DNA from: Flavobacterium saliperosum
GTDB taxonomy: Bacteria > Bacteroidota > Bacteroidia > Flavobacteriales > Flavobacteriaceae
Length of the DNA stretch: 64,000 nt
Direction: 5' to 3'
NCBI RefSeq assembly: GCF_900100625.1
Contig: NZ_FMTY01000003.1
Location: 69,424-133,423, forward strand
The notes beneath the pieces are model-generated. The model did no database searches and was not told the origin of the DNA. It saw nothing but the letters and a program-made list of their open reading frames with translations. Position 1 is the stretch's first letter, and every line of letters starts with the position of its first letter. Below are positions 27,404 through 38,553 of the stretch, piece by piece. The position numbers and the translations under genes were made by a program.

Positions 27404-27955
27404 ATGACTTATATACCTAGACTAAAAGAAGAATATAAGAGCAGAGTAATTGCTGCTCTTACAGAAGAGTACGGTTACAAAAACGTGATGCAGGTTCCAA
27501 AACTTGAGAAAATCGTTATTAGCCGTGGTGTTGGTGCTGCAGTTTCTGATAAGAAATTAGTGGATCACGCAGTAGAAGAGTTAACAAAAATTACAGGTCA
27601 AAAAGCTGTATCTACTATCTCTAAGAAAGACGTTGCGTCATTCAAATTGAGAAAAGGGATGCCGATTGGAGCTAAAGTAACATTACGTGGCGAAAGAATG
27701 TATGAATTCTTAGATCGTTTGATTACTTCTGCCTTACCACGAGTAAGAGATTTCAGTGGTATCAAAGCTACAGGTTTTGACGGAAGAGGAAACTACAACT
27801 TAGGTGTACTGGAGCAAATCATTTTCCCTGAAATTGATATTGACAAAGTAAACAAGATTTCTGGTTTCGATATTACTTTTGTAACTTCTGCCGACACTGA
27901 TAAAGAAGCGAAGTCATTATTAGCACAATTAGGTTTACCTTTTAAAAAGAATTAA
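27404..27955 (+). CDS. rplE: 50S ribosomal protein L5
   Basis: 183 residues, [27 protein letters not shown]...; includes [15 protein letters not shown] and the [18 protein letters not shown] segment. Binds 5S rRNA with L18. Confidence 0.99.
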   Translation: MTYIPRLKEEYKSRVIAALTEEYGYKNVMQVPKLEKIVISRGVGAAVSDKKLVDHAVEELTKITGQKAVSTISKKDVASFKLRKGMPIGAKVTLRGERMYEFLDRLITSALPRVRDFSGIKATGFDGRGNYNLGVLEQIIFPEIDIDKVNKISGFDITFVTSADTDKEAKSLLAQLGLPFKKN

Positions 27956-27958
27956 GTT

Positions 27959-28228
27959 ATGGCTAAAGAATCAATGAAAGCCCGCGAGGTAAAAAGACAA
28001 GCGTTGGTAGACAAGTATGCTGAAAAAAGAAAAGCTTTATTAGAAGCCGGAGATTACGAAGGTTTACAGAAATTACCAAAAAACGCTTCTCCAGTTCGTT
28101 TACACAACCGTTGTAAATTAACCGGAAGACCTAGAGGGTATATGCGTCAATTCGGTATTTCACGTGTAACTTTCCGTGAAATGGCTAATAATGGATTGAT
28201 TCCAGGAGTTAAAAAAGCTTCTTGGTAG
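27959..28228 (+). CDS. rpsN: 30S ribosomal protein S14 (zinc-free form)
   Basis: 89 residues with only one cysteine ([13 protein letters not shown]), so it lacks the CxxC zinc ribbon of the shorter S14 type and is the C-minus form. It is followed by a 104-nt spacer containing a promoter and hairpin before rpsH, the only such break in this part of the block. Confidence 0.98.
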   Translation: MAKESMKAREVKRQALVDKYAEKRKALLEAGDYEGLQKLPKNASPVRLHNRCKLTGRPRGYMRQFGISRVTFREMANNGLIPGVKKASW

Positions 28229-28252
28229 TCTCGCAATAAGTTAGTACTTTTG
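28222..28252 (+). promoter_or_regulatory. Promoter before rpsH
   Basis: TTG (28222-28224) lies 20 nt before TACTTTTG (28245-28252), matching the phylum -33/-7 pattern. The -33 lies in the last codons of rpsN. It would start the rpsH-rplF-rplR-rpsE... block independently. Confidence 0.7.
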
Positions 28253-28284
28253 CAAACTAAAAAATAATTTTAATTGATTAAAGG

Positions 28285-28308
28285 TTCAGGAAGCGGGTGC
28301 TTCCTGAA
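28285..28308 (+). ncRNA. Hairpin in the rpsH leader
   Basis: TTCAGGAAGC-gggt-GCTTCCTGAA forms a perfect 10-bp stem with a 4-nt loop, 24 nt before the rpsH ATG. No T run follows, so it is not a plain terminator. It could be an S8 autoregulatory element, since S8 controls the spc operon in E. coli by binding mRNA, but S8 binding here is inference. Confidence 0.5.
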
Positions 28309-28332
28309 AACCATAATCGCAATTTTATACAT

Positions 28333-28731
28333 ATGTATACAGATCCTATTGCAGATTTTTTGACAAGAATCAGAAATGCAGTGCGAGCTAACCACAAAGT
28401 GGTTGAGATTCCTGCTTCTAATTTGAAAAAAGAAATCACTAAGATTTTATTCGATCAAGGATATATCTTAAGTTACAAATTCGATGACAGTTCTGTTCAG
28501 GGAACTATCAAAATCGCTCTTAAGTACGACAAAGAAACTAAAGAGTCTGTAATCAAAGATATCCAAAGAATTAGTAAACCAGGTTTGCGTAAATACGCTG
28601 GTGCTGCGAACTTACCTAGAATCCTTAACGGTTTAGGTATTGCTATTGTTTCAACTTCTAAAGGTCTTATGACTGGGAAACAAGCGAAGCAATTGAATGT
28701 TGGTGGTGAAGTAATTTGTTACGTATACTAA
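28333..28731 (+). CDS. rpsH: 30S ribosomal protein S8
   Basis: 132 residues from ATG at 28333 ([17 protein letters not shown]), the normal S8 start; an in-frame TTG-type start at 28297 would add 12 residues and is inside the leader hairpin. Contains [18 protein letters not shown] and [13 protein letters not shown]. Binds 16S helix 21. Confidence 0.98.
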   Translation: MYTDPIADFLTRIRNAVRANHKVVEIPASNLKKEITKILFDQGYILSYKFDDSSVQGTIKIALKYDKETKESVIKDIQRISKPGLRKYAGAANLPRILNGLGIAIVSTSKGLMTGKQAKQLNVGGEVICYVY

Positions 28732-28747
28732 TAATAAAGACTTAACA

Positions 28748-29290
28748 ATGTCAAGAATAGGTAAAAGTCCAGTTGTAATTCCGGCGGGTGTAACTGTAGA
28801 GGTTAACGAAGGTGTAGTTACAGTAAAAGGAAAATTAGGTCAGCTTTCTCAAGAATTTTCAGATGTTTCTGTTAAAATTGAAGAAGGAAATGTAATCGTA
28901 GAGAGATCTTCAGATCACAAAGATCACAGATCAAAACACGGTTTATACAGATCATTAATCAGCAACATGATTACTGGTGTATCCGAAGGTTTCACTAAAG
29001 AATTAGAATTAGTGGGAGTAGGTTATAGAGCAGCAAACCAAGGTCAAAAATTGGATATCGCTTTAGGTTTTTCTCACAACATCGTTCTTGAAGTAGTTCC
29101 AGAGGTTAAAGTAGAAACAGTTTCTGAGAAAGGTAAAAACCCAATCATTAAACTAGCTTCACACGACAAACAACTTTTAGGCCAGGTGGCTGCGAAAATC
29201 AGAGGTTTCCGTAAGCCAGAGCCTTACAAAGGAAAAGGAGTTAAGTTTGTAGGTGAAGTATTAAGAAGAAAAGCAGGTAAATCAGCTTAA
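28748..29290 (+). CDS. rplF: 50S ribosomal protein L6
   Basis: 180 residues, [19 protein letters not shown]..., two repeats of the L6 fold; [11 protein letters not shown] and the KAGKSA end are family features. Near the sarcin-ricin loop. Confidence 0.99.
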   Translation: MSRIGKSPVVIPAGVTVEVNEGVVTVKGKLGQLSQEFSDVSVKIEEGNVIVERSSDHKDHRSKHGLYRSLISNMITGVSEGFTKELELVGVGYRAANQGQKLDIALGFSHNIVLEVVPEVKVETVSEKGKNPIIKLASHDKQLLGQVAAKIRGFRKPEPYKGKGVKFVGEVLRRKAGKSA

Positions 29291-29301
29291 AAACTAAGAC
29301 T

Positions 29302-29652
29302 ATGTCATTAACAAAATCTGATAGAAGACAGAGAATACAGTACAGAATTCGAAAAATTGTTAGCGGAACCGTTGCAAAACCTCGTTTGTCTGTATTCAGA
29401 AGTAACAAAGAAATCTATGCGCAAATCATAGATGACGTAAACGGTGTAACTTTAGCTGCTGCCTCTTCAAGAGAAGCTGGTATTACTAAAGGAACTAAAA
29501 TAGAAACGGCTGCATCAGTTGGAAAACTAATCGCAGAGAAAGCTTTGAAAGCCGGTATCGAAACCATCACTTTTGACAGAGGTGGAAATTTATACCACGG
29601 ACGTGTTAAATCATTAGCTGAAGGCGCTAGAGAAGCTGGACTTAAATTCTAA
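29302..29652 (+). CDS. rplR: 50S ribosomal protein L18
   Basis: 116 residues, [20 protein letters not shown]..., with [17 protein letters not shown] and [24 protein letters not shown]. 5S rRNA binder. Confidence 0.99.
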   Translation: MSLTKSDRRQRIQYRIRKIVSGTVAKPRLSVFRSNKEIYAQIIDDVNGVTLAAASSREAGITKGTKIETAASVGKLIAEKALKAGIETITFDRGGNLYHGRVKSLAEGAREAGLKF

Positions 29653-29657
29653 GAATT

Positions 29658-30182
29658 ATGTATCATAATTATAAAAACGTAGAACTGGTAAAACCGAGTG
29701 GTCTTGAATTAAAAGATCGTTTGGTTAGTGTGAATCGTGTTACTAAAGTTACAAAAGGTGGTAGAGCTTTCGGTTTTTCCGCAATTGTAGTGGTAGGTGA
29801 TGAAAACGGTGTTGTAGGTCACGGTTTAGGAAAATCGAAAGACGTTTCTGAAGCAATTGCGAAAGCAGTGGAAGATGCTAAGAAAAATCTTGTGAGAATC
29901 CCTTTAAGTGGTCAATCGGTACCTCACGAACAAAAAGGTAAATTTGGTGGAGCAAGAGTATTATTGATGCCAGCTTCTCACGGTACTGGAGTAATTGCCG
30001 GTGGTGCAGTTCGTTCGGTATTGGAGTCAGTGGGTATTCACGACGTATTGTCAAAATCTCAAGGTTCATCCAACCCTCACAATGTTGTTAAAGCTACTTT
30101 CGATGCTTTATTACAAATGAGAAGTGCTTACAGTGTTGCAAAACAAAGAGGTATTTCTTTAGAAAAAGTATTCAAAGGTTAA
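29658..30182 (+). CDS. rpsE: 30S ribosomal protein S5
   Basis: 174 residues with the N-terminal dsRBD-like domain ([21 protein letters not shown]) and [17 protein letters not shown]. Ribosome fidelity and helicase role at the mRNA entry. An open frame on the - strand at 29878-30069 is a shadow. Confidence 0.99.
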   Translation: MYHNYKNVELVKPSGLELKDRLVSVNRVTKVTKGGRAFGFSAIVVVGDENGVVGHGLGKSKDVSEAIAKAVEDAKKNLVRIPLSGQSVPHEQKGKFGGARVLLMPASHGTGVIAGGAVRSVLESVGIHDVLSKSQGSSNPHNVVKATFDALLQMRSAYSVAKQRGISLEKVFKG

Positions 30183-30194
30183 TTCAAGGAAATT

Positions 30195-30377
30195 ATGGCA
30201 AAAATAATAGTAAAACAAGTTAAAAGTCAGATTAACTGTCCTCAAACACAAAAGAGAACATTAGTGGCTTTGGGTCTTAAAAGATTAGGACAAACTGTAG
30301 AGCATGATGCAAATTCTGCTATCCTTGGAATGGTAAATAAAGTTAAACACTTGGTTTCTGTAGAAGAAACTAAATAA
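30195..30377 (+). CDS. rpmD: 50S ribosomal protein L30
   Basis: 60 residues, MAKIIVKQVKSQINCPQTQKR..., the small L30 fold; RLGQTVEHDANSAILGMVNKVKHLV is the family tail. Confidence 0.98.
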   Translation: MAKIIVKQVKSQINCPQTQKRTLVALGLKRLGQTVEHDANSAILGMVNKVKHLVSVEETK

Positions 30378-30388
30378 CATTAATAGTT

Positions 30389-30841
30389 ATGAATTTAAGT
30401 AACTTACAACCGGCTGAAGGGTCAACTCACAATCAAAACAAAAGATTAGGTAGAGGTGAAGGTTCTGGTAAAGGTGGTACTGCTGCACGTGGTCACAAAG
30501 GAGCAAAATCTCGTTCTGGTTATTCTAAAAAGATTGGATTTGAAGGAGGGCAAATGCCTCTTCAAAGACGTGTACCTAAGTTTGGTTTCAAAAACATCAA
30601 CCGTGTGGAGTATCAAGGTGTTAACCTTTCTGCATTACAGTTGCTTGTTGATAACGGAATCGTTACGGATACTGTGGATTTCTCGGTATTTGTTGAAAAC
30701 CGTTTGGCAACCAAAAATGAGCTTGTAAAGATATTAGGAGGAGGAGAGCTTAAAACAAAATTAAAAGTAACTGCTCACAAATTTACTGCGACTGCAAAAG
30801 CGGCTATCGAAGCTGCAGGTGGAGAAGCTGTAACTTTATAA
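30389..30841 (+). CDS. rplO: 50S ribosomal protein L15
   Basis: 150 residues with the glycine-rich N-terminus (RLGRGEGSGKGGTAARGHKG) and GFEGGQMPLQRRVPKFGF. Precedes secY by 14 nt, the conserved spc order. Confidence 0.99.
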   Translation: MNLSNLQPAEGSTHNQNKRLGRGEGSGKGGTAARGHKGAKSRSGYSKKIGFEGGQMPLQRRVPKFGFKNINRVEYQGVNLSALQLLVDNGIVTDTVDFSVFVENRLATKNELVKILGGGELKTKLKVTAHKFTATAKAAIEAAGGEAVTL

Positions 30842-30855
30842 ACTAATATACCAAG

Positions 30856-32202
30856 ATGAAGAAGTTTATAGAATCGTTTGTCAATGTTTGGAAAATTGAG
30901 GAATTAAAAAATAAAATTTTAATTACTTTAGGAATGTTGGTTGTGTACCGTTTCGGTGCTCAGGTGACTTTGCCAGGTATTGATGCTACTAAATTGCAAA
31001 ATTTATCGACTCAAACTGATCAAGGTATAGGATGGTTAATCAATGTATTTACAGGTGGCGCGTTTTCGCAGGCATCTGTATTTGCATTGGGTATCATGCC
31101 ATATATTTCTGCGTCCATCGTAGTGCAATTAATGGGTATTGCTATCCCTTATTTGCAAAAACTGCAAAAAGACGGAGAAAGTGGTAGAAAGAAAATTAAC
31201 CAAATCACAAGATGGTTAACAATCGGAATCACCTTATTGCAAGGTCCGGGTTATATCTATAACCTGTACAAACAATTACCGGGTGATGCTTTCTTATTAG
31301 GGTTCAGCTCTTTCTCATTCTTATTCTCTTCTGTAATCATTTTGACTACTGGGACAATATTCGCAATGTGGTTGGGTGAAAAAATCACTGATAAAGGTAT
31401 CGGAAACGGAATTTCGTTATTGATTATGGTAGGAATCTTGGCGCGTTTGCCGCAGGCATTCATTCAGGAGTTTTCTTCCCGTGTATCAGAAAACAACGGA
31501 GGTCCAATGTTAATCGTTCTTGAAATTATCATTTGGTTATTGATCATTATTGCTTGTATCTTATTGACCATGGCTGTTAGAAGAATACCGGTACAGTACG
31601 CAAGACGTACAACAGCCGGCGATTTCGAACAAGATGCAATGGGAGGTAACAGACAATGGATTCCGTTAAAGCTGAATGCTTCAGGAGTTATGCCGATTAT
31701 CTTTGCACAGGCAATCATGTTTATTCCTGCTGCAGTAGCTGGTTTGTCTACATCAGACGCCGCTCAAACTATTACTACCAGCTTCCAGAATATCTTTGGA
31801 TGGCAGTATAATTTAGTTTTTGCTTTGTTAATCATAATTTTTACTTACTTTTACACCGCAATTACGGTACCTACCAATAAAATGGCCGACGATTTAAAGC
31901 GTAGTGGTGGTTTTATTCCGGGTATCAAACCAGGTGTGGAAACAGGTGATTATCTTGATAAAATCATGTCATTACTAACCTTTCCGGGCTCGTTATTTCT
32001 TGCTTTGATTGCTGTGTTCCCAGCTATTGCCGTAAGTTTGATAGGAGTTCAACAAGGATGGGCAATGTTTTATGGCGGAACATCATTGTTAATTATGGTG
32101 GGAGTTGCAATTGATACTATTCAACAAGTAAATTCTTATTTATTGAATAAGCATTATGACGGATTGATGAAAAGCGGTAAAAACAGAAAAGCAGTCGCTT
32201 AA
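30856..32202 (+). CDS. secY: Preprotein translocase subunit SecY
   Basis: 448 residues, ten TM helices. The N-terminal [13 protein letters not shown], the plug-side [24 protein letters not shown], the TM7 [11 protein letters not shown] region and GFIPGIKPG loop are typical. SecY forms the inner-membrane protein channel with SecE and SecG. Embedded in the ribosomal block, followed by infA after 4 nt. Confidence 0.99.
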   Translation: MKKFIESFVNVWKIEELKNKILITLGMLVVYRFGAQVTLPGIDATKLQNLSTQTDQGIGWLINVFTGGAFSQASVFALGIMPYISASIVVQLMGIAIPYLQKLQKDGESGRKKINQITRWLTIGITLLQGPGYIYNLYKQLPGDAFLLGFSSFSFLFSSVIILTTGTIFAMWLGEKITDKGIGNGISLLIMVGILARLPQAFIQEFSSRVSENNGGPMLIVLEIIIWLLIIIACILLTMAVRRIPVQYARRTTAGDFEQDAMGGNRQWIPLKLNASGVMPIIFAQAIMFIPAAVAGLSTSDAAQTITTSFQNIFGWQYNLVFALLIIIFTYFYTAITVPTNKMADDLKRSGGFIPGIKPGVETGDYLDKIMSLLTFPGSLFLALIAVFPAIAVSLIGVQQGWAMFYGGTSLLIMVGVAIDTIQQVNSYLLNKHYDGLMKSGKNRKAVA

Positions 32203-32206
32203 TTTT

Positions 32207-32422
32207 ATGGCAAAACAATCAGCAATAGAACAAGACGGATCAATCATTGAAGCATTGTCAAATGCGATGTTCCGTGTAGAATTAGAAAATGGACATATAG
32301 TAATTGCTCATATTTCCGGTAAAATGCGAATGCATTACATCAAATTATTACCTGGTGATAAAGTGAAATTGGAGATGAGCCCTTACGATTTGTCAAAAGC
32401 AAGAATTACTTATAGATACTAA
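32207..32422 (+). CDS. infA: Translation initiation factor IF-1
   Basis: 71 residues, [30 protein letters not shown], an S1/OB fold ending [22 protein letters not shown]. Located between secY and rpmJ as in most bacteria. Confidence 0.99.
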   Translation: MAKQSAIEQDGSIIEALSNAMFRVELENGHIVIAHISGKMRMHYIKLLPGDKVKLEMSPYDLSKARITYRY

Positions 32423-32433
32423 AGGCTATTAAA

Positions 32434-32550
32434 ATGAAAGTAAGAGCATCAGTTAAAAAAAGAAGTGCCGAGTGCATTATCGTGCGTAGAAAAGGAAGAT
32501 TATACGTTATAAACAAAAAGAATCCTAGATTTAAACAAAGACAAGGATAA
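32434..32550 (+). CDS. rpmJ: 50S ribosomal protein L36 (zinc-free form)
   Basis: 38 residues from ATG at 32434 ([20 protein letters not shown]...[12 protein letters not shown]). It is too short for ordinary ORF length filters. Only one of the four zinc ligands of classical L36 remains (C14), so it is the C-minus form that works without zinc. It sits 11 nt after infA and 2 nt before rpsM. Confidence 0.97.
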
Positions 32551-32552
32551 TT

Positions 32553-32927
32553 ATGGCAAGAATAGCAGGGGTAGACATACCTAAAAACAAAAGAGGAGTT
32601 ATTGCTCTAACCTATATCTTCGGAATTGGTAGCAGCAGAGCACAGGAAATCTTAGCAAAAGCTAACGTTAGCGAAGATAAAAAAGTTCAAGACTGGAATG
32701 ACGACGAGATCGGAGCAATTCGTGATGCGGTATCCTATTTCAAAATTGAAGGTGAGTTGCGTTCTGAAATCTCATTGAACATCAAACGTTTAATGGATAT
32801 CGGATGTTACAGAGGGATTCGTCACAGATCTGGTCTTCCGTTAAGAGGGCAAAGAACTAAGAACAATTCCAGAACAAGAAAAGGTAAAAGAAAAACTGTT
32901 GCTAACAAGAAAAAAGCAACTAAATAA
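32553..32927 (+). CDS. rpsM: 30S ribosomal protein S13
   Basis: 124 residues: [15 protein letters not shown], with [28 protein letters not shown] and a lysine-rich tail. Contacts P-site tRNA in the head. Confidence 0.99.
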   Translation: MARIAGVDIPKNKRGVIALTYIFGIGSSRAQEILAKANVSEDKKVQDWNDDEIGAIRDAVSYFKIEGELRSEISLNIKRLMDIGCYRGIRHRSGLPLRGQRTKNNSRTRKGKRKTVANKKKATK

Positions 32928-32938
32928 TAAGTAGTAGT

Positions 32939-33322
32939 ATGGCTAAGGCAAGTACAAAAAAACGTAAAGTTATCGTTGAATCAACGGGCGAAGCACATAT
33001 TAATGCGACTTTTAACAACATCATCATTTCTTTGACAAACAAGAAAGGTGAAGTTATTTCTTGGTCTTCAGCTGGTAAAATGGGCTTCAGAGGTTCTAAA
33101 AAGAACACTCCATACGCAGCTCAGATGGCCGCAGAAGATTGTAGCAAAGTAGCGTTAGAAGCGGGTCTTAAAAAAGTAAAAGTTTACGTTAAAGGTCCAG
33201 GAAATGGTAGAGAATCTGCCATCAGATCACTTCACAACGGAGGAATTGAAGTTACCGAAATTATCGATGTAACTCCAATGCCACACAACGGTTGTCGTCC
33301 TCCAAAAAGAAGAAGAGTTTAA
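32939..33322 (+). CDS. rpsK: 30S ribosomal protein S11
   Basis: 127 residues, with [23 protein letters not shown] and the invariant tail [16 protein letters not shown]. Shapes the platform and mRNA channel. It is followed by an 87-nt leader before rpsD rather than by rpsD directly. Confidence 0.99.
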   Translation: MAKASTKKRKVIVESTGEAHINATFNNIIISLTNKKGEVISWSSAGKMGFRGSKKNTPYAAQMAAEDCSKVALEAGLKKVKVYVKGPGNGRESAIRSLHNGGIEVTEIIDVTPMPHNGCRPPKRRRV

Positions 33323-33409
33323 TATTTTATAGTATAACCAAGGTAGGATATAAGATTATCGGAGGATACGACCTGAATTCATAATCCCTACCTTTTTTAA
33401 TTTTTAGCA
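33323..33409 (+). ncRNA. Putative rpsD leader RNA with terminator-like hairpin
   Basis: AAGGTAGG (33340-33347) pairs with CCTACCTT (33387-33394), and the inner GATTAT pairs with ATAATC (33381-33386); a T run follows (33393-33398). The stem thus closes a long RNA domain just 15 nt before the rpsD ATG, consistent with autoregulation by S4 by attenuation or translational block. A ribosomal leader for S4 in Bacteroidia has been described as I recall; the match is not checked. Confidence 0.6.
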
Positions 33410-34015
33410 ATGGCAAGATATACTGGTCCACAAACTAAAATTGCTCGTAAATTTGGCGAAGCAATCTTCGGAGATGACAAATCTTTCGAAAAAAGAAATT
33501 ACCCTCCTGGGCAACATGGTTTAGCCAAAAAGAGAGGTAAAAAATCGGAATATGCTGTTCAGTTAATGGAAAAGCAAAAAGCTAAATATACTTACGGTAT
33601 TTTAGAAAAGCAATTCAGAAACTTGTTCGAAAAAGCAGCTGCATCAAAAGGGGTAACAGGTGAAATCCTTTTGCAACTTTGTGAAGCGCGTTTAGACAAC
33701 GTAGTATACAGAATGGGTATCGCTCCTTCTCGTCGTGCTGCGCGTCAAATCGTAGCTCACAGACACGTAACTGTAAATGGTGAGAATGTAAACATTCCAT
33801 CCTACCACCTAAAACCAGGTGATAAAGTTGCAGTTCGTGAAAAATCAAAATCTCTTGAGGCTATCGAACGTTCGTTATCTAATTCTAGCGCTGTTTACGA
33901 ATGGATTACTTGGAATAATGATACTAAAGAAGGTACTTTTGTTTCTGTACCTCAAAGACTTCAGATTCCTGAAAACATTAAAGAGCAGTTAATCGTAGAG
34001 TTGTACAACAAATAA
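33410..34015 (+). CDS. rpsD: 30S ribosomal protein S4
   Basis: 201 residues. Starts [22 protein letters not shown], typical of Bacteroidota; has the S4 RNA-binding domain ([31 protein letters not shown]). S4 is a primary binder of 16S rRNA and a known autoregulator, which fits the leader upstream. Confidence 0.99.
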   Translation: MARYTGPQTKIARKFGEAIFGDDKSFEKRNYPPGQHGLAKKRGKKSEYAVQLMEKQKAKYTYGILEKQFRNLFEKAAASKGVTGEILLQLCEARLDNVVYRMGIAPSRRAARQIVAHRHVTVNGENVNIPSYHLKPGDKVAVREKSKSLEAIERSLSNSSAVYEWITWNNDTKEGTFVSVPQRLQIPENIKEQLIVELYNK

Positions 34016-34040
34016 TAATTAGACATCAGTCGAAATAAAT

Positions 34041-35033
34041 ATGGCAATATTTAATTTTCAGAAGCCCGATAAAGTTATCATGATCGATTCCACCGATTTT
34101 GAAGGTAAATTTGAATTTAGACCTTTAGAACCGGGTTATGGATTGACTGTTGGTAACGCATTAAGACGTGTTTTGCTTTCTTCTTTGGAAGGATACGCAA
34201 TTACTTCAGTTCGAATCGAAGGTGTAGAGCATGAGTTCTCCACTATCGCGGGAGTAGTTGAAGATGTTACTGAAATTATCCTTAACCTTAAACAAGTACG
34301 TTTCAAACGTCAGATTGAGGATATCGATAACGAATCTGTATCCATCTCCTTCTCAGGTAAAGACCAGTTAACTGCAGGTGATTTCCAAAAATACATCTCC
34401 GGCTTCCAGGTATTAAATCCTGATTTGGTAATCTGTAACCTTGACGGTAAGATTACCATCAACATGGAATTGACTATCGAGAAAGGTCGTGGTTATGTTC
34501 CTGCTGAAGAAAACAAAAAACAAAACGCACCAATAGGTACTATTTTTACAGACTCTATCTACACACCGGTAAAGAATGTAAAATATGCAATTGAAAACTT
34601 CCGTGTGGAGCAAAAAACCGACTACGAAAAGTTGGTTTTCGAAATCATCACAGACGGTTCAATTCACCCTAAAGATGCCTTAACAGAAGCAGCTAAAACA
34701 TTGATCCATCACTTTATGTTGTTCTCTGACGAAAGAATCACACTTGAGGCTGATGAAATTGCTCAAACCGAATCCTACGATGAGGAATCATTGCACATGA
34801 GACAATTGCTTAAAACTAAGCTTGTTGATATGGATTTATCGGTAAGAGCCTTAAATTGTTTGAAAGCGGCTGAAGTTGAAACACTTGGCGATTTAGTATC
34901 ATTCAACAAAAATGATTTAATGAAGTTCCGTAACTTCGGTAAAAAATCATTAACAGAGTTAGACGAATTAGTCGCTGTTAAAGGTTTGAACTTCGGAATG
35001 GATTTAGCTAAATACAAATTAGATAAAGAATAA
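34041..35033 (+). CDS. rpoA: DNA-directed RNA polymerase subunit alpha
   Basis: 330 residues. N-terminal dimerisation domain has [23 protein letters not shown]; the C-terminal domain ([22 protein letters not shown]) carries the helix-hairpin-helix used for UP-element and activator contacts. Ends the alpha-type block with rplQ. Confidence 0.99.
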   Translation: MAIFNFQKPDKVIMIDSTDFEGKFEFRPLEPGYGLTVGNALRRVLLSSLEGYAITSVRIEGVEHEFSTIAGVVEDVTEIILNLKQVRFKRQIEDIDNESVSISFSGKDQLTAGDFQKYISGFQVLNPDLVICNLDGKITINMELTIEKGRGYVPAEENKKQNAPIGTIFTDSIYTPVKNVKYAIENFRVEQKTDYEKLVFEIITDGSIHPKDALTEAAKTLIHHFMLFSDERITLEADEIAQTESYDEESLHMRQLLKTKLVDMDLSVRALNCLKAAEVETLGDLVSFNKNDLMKFRNFGKKSLTELDELVAVKGLNFGMDLAKYKLDKE

Positions 35034-35095
35034 ATTACTTCATATTTTGCGCTCCTTAACGGATTGAAGCAAGATGAGGGTTAAAACAAAGCGTC

Positions 35096-35581
35096 ATGAG
35101 ACACGGAAAAAAAGTAAATCATTTAAGCAGACAGACTGGTCACAGAAAGTCAATGCTAGCGAATATGGCTTGTTCATTAATTGAGCACAAGCGTATTAAT
35201 ACAACTGTTGCCAAAGCAAAAGCTTTAAAACAGTTTGTTGAGCCATTAATTACAAAATCAAAAGAAGATACAACTCACAACCGTCGTATCGTTTTCTCTT
35301 ACTTGAGAAACAAATACGGTGTTACCGAGTTATTCAGAGAAGTTGCTGCGAAAGTGGGAGACCGTCCAGGCGGATACACTCGTATCATCAAGTTAGGAAA
35401 CCGTTTAGGGGATAACGCGGATATGGCAATGATCGAATTGGTAGATTTCAATGAATTGTACAACGGAGGTAAGAAAGAAGTGAAAAAAGCTACAACCCGT
35501 CGTGGTAAAGCTAAAAAAGCGGAAGCAACTCCGGAAGCTCCTGCAGCAGACGCTACAGAAACTACTGAAGCTACAGAATAA
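35096..35581 (+). CDS. rplQ: 50S ribosomal protein L17
   Basis: 161 residues: [21 protein letters not shown], the normal fold to about residue 120, then a low-complexity Ala/Thr/Glu/Lys tail ([20 protein letters not shown]...TETTEATE), longer than in E. coli L17 (127). Terminated by the hairpin at 35613-35648. Confidence 0.99.
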   Translation: MRHGKKVNHLSRQTGHRKSMLANMACSLIEHKRINTTVAKAKALKQFVEPLITKSKEDTTHNRRIVFSYLRNKYGVTELFREVAAKVGDRPGGYTRIIKLGNRLGDNADMAMIELVDFNELYNGGKKEVKKATTRRGKAKKAEATPEAPAADATETTEATE

Positions 35582-35612
35582 TCATGAAACAATTGATTTT
35601 TCAATAAAAATT

Positions 35613-35648
35613 AAGGATAAACTTTTTAGAGTTTGTCCTTTTTTTTTG
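35613..35648 (+). terminator. Intrinsic terminator of the ribosomal block
   Basis: AAGGATAAACT and AGTTTGTCCTT form an 11-bp stem (one T-G) with a 6-nt loop, followed by a T9 run. Placed 32 nt after the rplQ stop. Confidence 0.9.
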
Positions 35649-35845
35649 TCTCGTCTTTTCGAGGTACGAAGCAATCTTTGGAGCCAAACTGTAGGCGTTT
35701 TTTAAGCCATGTTCCCGCTGTCCGCTGTATTTTTCTGGCTGACTGTCCGCCATGGCGTGCCAGCCAGCCAGAAAAGATGCCGCTCCCATCGGGGCTAAAG
35801 AAAAACTTTTGGCTTCTTTTGAACGAAATTTTTTTAACGCCGGAA
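35649..35845. repeat. Composite intergenic repeat between rplQ and carA
   Basis: This 307-nt spacer holds no gene. It contains GAGGTACGAAGCAATCT (about 35660-35676), a motif I recall as a widespread Bacteroidota repeat; a perfect 11-bp inverted repeat TTTTCTGGCTG (35731-35741)/CAGCCAGAAAA (35765-35775) around GCCATGGC; and ATGCCGCTCCCATCGGGGCTA (35777-35797), the second copy (inverted) of the repeat at 15505. Confidence 0.65.
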
Positions 35846-35852
35846 TTTAAAT

Positions 35853-35860
35853 TAAATTTG
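35853..35860 (+). promoter_or_regulatory. Putative -7 box of carA
   Basis: TAAATTTG, a full TAnnTTTG match 28 nt before the carA ATG. No convincing -33 TTTG is seen at 19 nt. Confidence 0.55.
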
Positions 35861-35888
35861 CACAACTTTTTACAACACAACTACAAAA

Positions 35889-36998
35889 ATGAAATATTCA
35901 AATCGTAATCAGGCCATTCTTTTATTAAACGACGGAACGGTTTTCTACGGCAAATCCATCGGGATTGAAGGGAAAACATTTGGGGAAGTCTGCTTTAATA
36001 CCGGAATGACAGGATATCAGGAAATTTTTACCGACCCGTCGTACTTCGGACAAATTATGGTGGCGACCAACGCGCACATCGGAAACTACGGTGTTCACGC
36101 CGATGAAACCGATTCCGAAAGCATCAAAATTGCCGGATTGGTTTGTAAAAACTTCAGTTTTAACTATTCCAGACCCGACGCAGAAGGCAGCTTGTTAGAC
36201 TACTTCGAAAAAGTAAACTTAGTGGCGATTTCCGACGTGGATACCAGAGCTTTGGTAGCCTACATCCGTGACAACGGTGCACAAAACGCGGTTATCTGCA
36301 CTGACGGAACGCCGCTGGAAGAATTAAAGAAATTATTGGCCGATGTGCCGAATATGAAAGGTTTGGAACTGGCATCAACGGTTTCCACAAAAGAGCCGTA
36401 TTTCTTCGGTAATGAAAACGCAACCTATAAAGTAGCAGCATTGGATTTGGGAATCAAAACCAATATCCTAAGATGTCTTGCCGAAAGAGATTGTTACGTG
36501 AAAGTATTCCCATACAACACCACTTTCGAGGACCTGAAAGCCTTCAGCCCGGACGGTTATTTCCTGTCCAACGGTCCCGGCGATCCGGAACCTTTGAAAG
36601 AAGTACAGGAAGTGGCTAGACAAATCATTGCGGAAAACAAACCGGTTTTCGGAATCTGTTTGGGACACCAGATTATCGGATTGGCCAACGGTATTCCGAC
36701 TTACAAAATGTTCAACGGTCACCGTGGTATCAATCACCCGGTAATGAACGTACTCACCAATCGCGGAGAAATTACGTCTCAAAACCATGGATTCGCCGTA
36801 GTGCGCGAAGAATTGGAAAAACACCCCGACTTCGAAATCACGCATTTGCATTTAAATGACGGAACGGTTGCCGGTATGCGTATGAAAAACAAATCGGTTT
36901 TCTCTGTACAATACCATCCGGAAGCTAGTCCGGGGCCACATGATGCCCGTTATTTATTCGACCAGTTTGTTGACAACATTAAAGAAAGTAAAAAATAA
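35889..36998 (+). CDS. carA: Carbamoyl-phosphate synthase small subunit
   Basis: 369 residues. N-terminal small-subunit domain (GKTFGEVCFNTGMTGYQEIFTDPSY), then a class-I glutamine amidotransferase with GICLGHQ (nucleophile C257) and the HPEAS histidine region near 342. CarA supplies ammonia to CarB for pyrimidine and arginine synthesis. carB is not next to it; the next gene is eno 34 nt downstream, perhaps in the same transcript. Confidence 0.97.
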   Translation: MKYSNRNQAILLLNDGTVFYGKSIGIEGKTFGEVCFNTGMTGYQEIFTDPSYFGQIMVATNAHIGNYGVHADETDSESIKIAGLVCKNFSFNYSRPDAEGSLLDYFEKVNLVAISDVDTRALVAYIRDNGAQNAVICTDGTPLEELKKLLADVPNMKGLELASTVSTKEPYFFGNENATYKVAALDLGIKTNILRCLAERDCYVKVFPYNTTFEDLKAFSPDGYFLSNGPGDPEPLKEVQEVARQIIAENKPVFGICLGHQIIGLANGIPTYKMFNGHRGINHPVMNVLTNRGEITSQNHGFAVVREELEKHPDFEITHLHLNDGTVAGMRMKNKSVFSVQYHPEASPGPHDARYLFDQFVDNIKESKK

Positions 36999-37014
36999 TT
37001 CGCGGTAGCGATAG

Positions 37015-38328
<1,314 letters not shown>

Positions 38329-38348
38329 TTTTGGGATAAAAAACAGGA

Positions 38349-38379
38349 AAGCCTGACAGGGAAACTTGTCGGGCTTTTT
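38349..38379 (+). terminator. Intrinsic terminator of eno
   Basis: AAGCCTGACA pairs with TGTCGGGCTT (one T-G) across an 8-nt loop; a T run follows. Confidence 0.85.
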
Positions 38380-38553
38380 ATTTTACTGAACAATCTTCAA
38401 TTATTTGTTTTAGGTCTTATGAAATCAATCAGAATTAAGTTGAAATTTATCTAATAATTAACGATTTCATTGTGAGATTTTCTTTTTAATTCGAATGTAA
38501 TTTCTTAAATTCGCCTAGAACAAAAATAATTACATTTAATTCCTAATACAAAC

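Noticed and set aside
35731..35775. Insertion-sequence ends
   Set aside because: Only an 11-bp inverted repeat around a short centre; no transposase and no target-site duplication recognised.
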